From UBA6136 sp046305255 (GTDB taxonomy: Bacteria > Pseudomonadota > Gammaproteobacteria > Methylococcales > Methylococcaceae), in NCBI GenBank assembly GCA_046305255.1, contig JBKCCF010000214.1, positions 1-17,912 on the forward strand: DNA of 17,912 nt, given 5' to 3'. The notes under the pieces are model-generated. The model was not told where the DNA came from, searched no databases, and worked only from the letters and a program-made list of their open reading frames with translations. The stretch's first letter is position 1. Every line of letters starts with the position of its first letter. Shown one piece after another: positions 15,529-17,912 of the stretch. The position numbers were made by a program, and so were the translations under genes.

Positions 15529-17319
15529 ATGCGTAGCCACCGATGCGGAGAAATAACGGAAAGTCATTTGGATCAGGAAGTCGATCTCTGTGGCTGGGTT
15601 CATCGTCGTCGCGACCATGGGGGCGTGATTTTCATTGATCTCCGCGACCGTGAAGGGCTGGTTCAGGTGGTATTCGATCCTGACTACGCCGACGCCTTCA
15701 AACTCGCGGAAAGTGTCCGCAGCGAATTTGTACTCAAGACCCGCGGAAGGGTGCGCCGCCGTCCAACCGGCACTGAAAATGCCAATCTTGTCACCGGCAA
15801 GGTTGAGGTACTGGCAACCCAACTGGAAATCCTCAACCGGTCGGAGACGCCACCCTTCCCGCTGGAAAGCGATATCGAAGTCAGCGAGGAAACCCGCCTC
15901 CGCTATCGTTACATAGACCTGCGCAGGCCGCTGATGCAGCAGCGTATGCGACTGCGGCGGGATATCACCCGCCAGTTGCGCAATTTCATGGACGACAACG
16001 GCTTCTACGAAATCGAAACCCCGTTCCTGACCAAGGCCACGCCCGAGGGCGCACGCGATTATCTGGTACCCAGCCGTACCCACCCAAACCACTTCTTCGC
16101 CCTGCCCCAATCCCCCCAGCTCTATAAACAGCTGCTGATGATTTCCGGCATGGACCGCTACTATCAGGTGGTTCGCTGCTTCCGTGATGAGGATCTGCGT
16201 GCTGACCGCCAGCCGGAGTTTACCCAGCTGGATATCGAAACCTCATTCATGGACGAACAGGCCATCACCGACCTGATGGAAGAAATGATCCGCCGCCTGT
16301 TCGCGGAAACCCTCAAGGTCGAACTACCGAACCCGTTTCCACGGCTGACCCATGCCGAAGCCATGCGCCGCTTCGGCTCCGACAAACCTGATCTGCGAAT
16401 CCCGATGGAACTGGTAGATATCGCTGACCTGCTCAGCGACATCGAATTCAAGGTCTTTGCAGGTCCCGCCAAGGATCCCGCTGGCCGGGTGGTCGCCCTG
16501 AGACTACCCAAGGGAAGTGATCTGTCGCGCAAGGACATTGACGAGCTGACCCAGTTCGTCGGCATCTATGGTGCCAAGGGGCTGGCTTACATCAAGATTA
16601 CCGACCGTGCCGCCGGCATTGAAGGCCTGCAGTCGCCAATCATCAAGTTTCTGCCGGCGGATGCCGTACTGGCCATACTGGATCGAGTCGGTGCCGAAAC
16701 CGGCGATCTGGTCTTTTTTGGGGCCGACAAAGCCAGGATCGTCAACGAGGCGCTGGGTGCCCTGCGCGTCAAGCTCGGCCACGACCGCAATCTGATTGCA
16801 GGGCCGTGGGCTCCGTTATGGGTCGTCGACTTCCCGATGTTCGAGTGGGACGAGAAAGATAACCGCTGGTTTGCCCTGCATCACCCCTTCACTGCACCCA
16901 AGTGTGGCCTTGATGAACTCAAGGCCAATCCCGGCGAGGCCATTTCGCGGGCCTATGACATGGTACTTAACGGAACCGAAATCGGCGGCGGCTCGGTGCG
17001 TATTCACCAGACCGACATGCAGGATCAGGTATTCAAGCTGCTAGGCATAGGCGACGAAGAAGCCCAGCAAAAATTTGGCTTCCTGCTCAATGCCCTCAAA
17101 TACGGCGCCCCCCCCCACGGCGGTATCGCCTTCGGCATGGACCGACTGGTAATGCTCATGAGTGGCGCACACTCCATTCGCGAAGTCATGGCCTTCCCCA
17201 AAACCCAGTCGGCCTGGTGTCCGATGATTGATGCTCCGGCCGAAGTCACCGACCTGCAACTGCGGGAACTGGGTATCCGTCTGCGCAAGCCGCCGGAAGC
17301 TCCAAAAACCGAGTCATAA
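15529..17319 (+). CDS. aspS: Aspartyl-tRNA synthetase, bacterial type, probably non-discriminating
   Basis: AspRS charges tRNA-Asp with aspartate. The 596-residue protein has the bacterial layout: an N-terminal OB-fold anticodon domain (1-105), a class II catalytic core with motif 2 FRDEDLRADRQPEFTQ (about 218-233), the bacterial GAD insertion (about 285-420), and motif 3 GGIAFGMDRL near the end. In the anticodon domain, HRRRDHGGVIF places His at residue 30, and Gly81 follows in RRPTG. This matches the Pseudomonas aeruginosa type that also charges tRNA-Asn with Asp, where E. coli has RRRDLGS. Such a host would need GatCAB amidotransferase. The gene is monocistronic in appearance, with a likely promoter upstream and a terminator after it. 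Confidence 0.97.
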   Translation: MRSHRCGEITESHLDQEVDLCGWVHRRRDHGGVIFIDLRDREGLVQVVFDPDYADAFKLAESVRSEFVLKTRGRVRRRPTGTENANLVTGKVEVLATQLEILNRSETPPFPLESDIEVSEETRLRYRYIDLRRPLMQQRMRLRRDITRQLRNFMDDNGFYEIETPFLTKATPEGARDYLVPSRTHPNHFFALPQSPQLYKQLLMISGMDRYYQVVRCFRDEDLRADRQPEFTQLDIETSFMDEQAITDLMEEMIRRLFAETLKVELPNPFPRLTHAEAMRRFGSDKPDLRIPMELVDIADLLSDIEFKVFAGPAKDPAGRVVALRLPKGSDLSRKDIDELTQFVGIYGAKGLAYIKITDRAAGIEGLQSPIIKFLPADAVLAILDRVGAETGDLVFFGADKARIVNEALGALRVKLGHDRNLIAGPWAPLWVVDFPMFEWDEKDNRWFALHHPFTAPKCGLDELKANPGEAISRAYDMVLNGTEIGGGSVRIHQTDMQDQVFKLLGIGDEEAQQKFGFLLNALKYGAPPHGGIAFGMDRLVMLMSGAHSIREVMAFPKTQSAWCPMIDAPAEVTDLQLRELGIRLRKPPEAPKTES

Positions 17320-17337
17320 CCCCTGTCATATCAGGCC

Positions 17338-17359
17338 GAGGCCTCCTTCGGGGGGCTTT
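17338..17359 (+). terminator. Likely intrinsic terminator of aspS with a UUCG loop
   Basis: AGGCCTCC (17339-17346) pairs with GGGGGCTT (17351-17358) across a TTCG tetraloop closed by C-G, giving an 8-bp stem with two G-T wobbles. Only a short T run (TTT) follows. It lies 19 bp after the aspS stop. Confidence 0.65.
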
Positions 17360-17395
17360 GAGCCACCCACACTTTGCCAATCCCCCGCCGGAGTG

Positions 17396-17422
17396 CCATC
17401 CCCGACCACCCTATCGGGATGG
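17396..17422. repeat. Strong hairpin 13 nt before a tiny ORF
   Basis: CCATCCCCGA (17396-17405) pairs with TCGGGATGG (17414-17422), a 9-bp stem with one bulged C and an 8-nt loop. No T tract follows on + or -. It precedes a perfect Shine-Dalgarno at 17436-17441. Confidence 0.5.
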
Positions 17423-17448
17423 ACTGAACGTCACCAGGAGGATTGTCA

Positions 17449-17490
17449 ATGCGTCCACCGCATCAATACGTCCCTGTGCTAGTGCCGTGA
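17449..17490 (+). CDS. Tiny ORF with perfect ribosome site, 13 codons
   Basis: ATG at 17449 follows AGGAGG (17436-17441) by 7 nt, an ideal spacing and the best ribosome site in the right third of the window. The product is MRPPHQYVPVLVP and then TGA. It matches nothing I know. It could be a leader peptide, the stub of a lost gene, or chance. Nothing in the following 370 bp looks like a gene it would control, except the partial ORF at 17859. Confidence 0.25.
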   Translation: MRPPHQYVPVLVP

Positions 17491-17541
17491 TAAGCGGGTT
17501 ATGGTCACATATGGAACTGTGGTCGACCGCTGCCACTTCTA

Positions 17542-17639
17542 GGAACCTCGAAAAACCCACCTTTTCACTCAAAAAATGTACCTAACGCACTGATTTATAA
17601 TGCGTCGATTGCAAAATTTTGAGGTTAATCGAGGTGCCC
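17542..17639. mobile_element. MITE-like palindromic element, about 98 bp
   Basis: The ends are inverted: GGAACCTCGA (17542-17551) against TCGAGGTGCCC (17629-17639), one indel and one mismatch apart. Inner arms continue the symmetry: CTCAAAA (17568-17574) with TTTTGAG (17617-17623), and ACGCA (17585-17589) with TGCGT (17601-17605). TTCTA occurs directly outside each end (17537-17541 and 17640-17644), as a 5-bp target duplication would. The element is AT-rich unlike its surroundings and has no coding capacity. The AACCTCGAAAAACCC end resembles, from memory, ends of some IS5-family elements. It could alternatively be the left end of a larger IS. Confidence 0.45.
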
Positions 17640-17651
17640 TTCTACCGATTC

Positions 17652-17800
17652 CTCGCTGAAAAACAAAGGTCAGCCGCGTAGCGGCGAGACCGGGATGTTT
17701 TTCATGCCCCGCAGAAGGGCCAGGGCCGGGCGGGCCACCGAAGGGTGGCGCGAAGCGCCGTCCATAGGGGAAATGCAAGGCTTCCCGAAAGCCCGTAGAG
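17652..17800. other. GC-rich block of consecutive hairpins, possible structured RNA or element leader
   Basis: Hairpins follow each other. GGTC-a-GCCGC, loop GTA, GCGGC-ga-GACC occupies 17668-17691. GCCACC, loop GAAG, GGTGGC occupies 17734-17749. GGCGC, loop GAA, GCGCC occupies 17747-17759. GGCTT with AAGCC occupies 17779-17793. The second and third share GGC (17747-17749), so they exclude each other, as alternative folds would. No known RNA family is recognised; group II intron and tRNA signatures were looked for and not seen. The block lies between the MITE-like element and a partial ORF at 17859. The direction of transcription is not evident. Confidence 0.4.
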
Positions 17801-17858
17801 TCATACATGGTCGCCCCGTTTTGCCAAGCGGTCAGGATCAATTTTGATAAGGTAGAGG

Positions 17859-17912
17859 ATGCTGCCATACATTCGGACTTTTGCTGAGGAAGTTTCCTCG
17901 GTCCCTGATGGA
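17859..17912 (+). CDS. Start of an unidentified ORF cut by the window end
   Basis: ATG at 17859 follows AAGG by 6 nt (AAGGTAGAGG) and opens MLPYIRTFAEEVSSVPDG before the edge. An in-frame TAG at 17853 rules out a longer N-terminus. A GAGGAA-gt-TTCCTC palindrome (17885-17898) lies inside it. Eighteen residues identify no family; a transposase or other mobile-element gene is possible given the structured leader before it. Confidence 0.4.
   Translation, partial: MLPYIRTFAEEVSSVPDG

Noticed and set aside
17340..17420. Possible tRNA on the - strand, suggested by a GGFEPPT-like + translation typical of antisense tRNA T-arms
   Set aside because: The T-loop would read CTCAAAG instead of TTCRANY, and no acceptor or anticodon arms could be built.
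17569..17868. A 99-residue open frame on - across the hairpin block
   Set aside because: Gly/Pro/Arg-rich, covers both the AT-rich palindrome and the hairpins, no ribosome site or domain. The arms of RNA-like hairpins explain the sequence better. Kept only as the test in the hairpin finding.
1..17912. CRISPR array, rRNA, tRNA, phage or toxin-antitoxin genes
   Set aside because: No regularly spaced repeats, no rRNA-like sequence, no cloverleaf, and no short overlapping gene pair of the toxin-antitoxin kind were seen.

Overview
The window looks like chromosomal DNA of a GC-rich gammaproteobacterium. The evidence is a Pseudomonas-like bacterial-type AspRS, the comEC/DUF2062 and fmdB/aspS neighbourhoods, separate cysD and cysN genes, and class II pyrC. 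I cannot name a genus. Most of the window is ordinary housekeeping and metabolism. The accessory-looking parts are the two ends.

Layout. At 1-60 a truncated + strand gene ends, possibly a transposase tail. From 182 to 847 on the - strand lie a doubtful 40-residue lipoprotein and a 120-residue secreted protein with a clear intrinsic terminator and a repeat-type operator upstream. An AT-rich gene-free gap (848-1225) follows. From 3740 back to 1226 (- strand) an epoxide-hydrolase-like protein, an ABC ATPase and an ABC-2 permease are co-oriented and tightly packed. From 3870 to 8386 (+ strand) come a SAM methyltransferase and pyrC (2 bp apart), then cysD and cysN (1-bp overlap), the latter forming ATP sulfurylase. 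comEC lies convergent to cysN (8392-10705, -) and is broken near its 3' end by one extra base in a homopolymer. Divergent from comEC is a DUF2062 membrane protein, overlapped by a cysteine-rich lipoprotein gene. Next on the - strand are a periplasmic PEBP/YbhB-like protein, a DUF2231 membrane protein and a Nudix hydrolase. Then come fmdB (+), a threonine aldolase (-) and aspS (+), which ends in a UUCG-loop terminator.

The last 590 bp hold no recognised gene but are dense in signals: a hairpin followed by a tiny 13-codon ORF with a perfect Shine-Dalgarno, a roughly 98-bp MITE-like palindrome with 5-bp flanking direct repeats, a GC-rich block of consecutive hairpins, and the start of an ORF that runs off the window.

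How the genes work together. cysD/cysN activate sulfate to APS. CysN carries a C-terminal remnant of an APS kinase domain whose P-loop has lost its lysine, so it probably no longer makes PAPS. pyrC serves pyrimidine synthesis. aspS has the His/Gly signature of non-discriminating AspRS, which would imply Asn-tRNA made by GatCAB elsewhere in the genome. I found no convincing new multi-gene system. The best leads are the degenerate CysN-C domain, the operator at 895-925, and the structured, mobile-looking right end.
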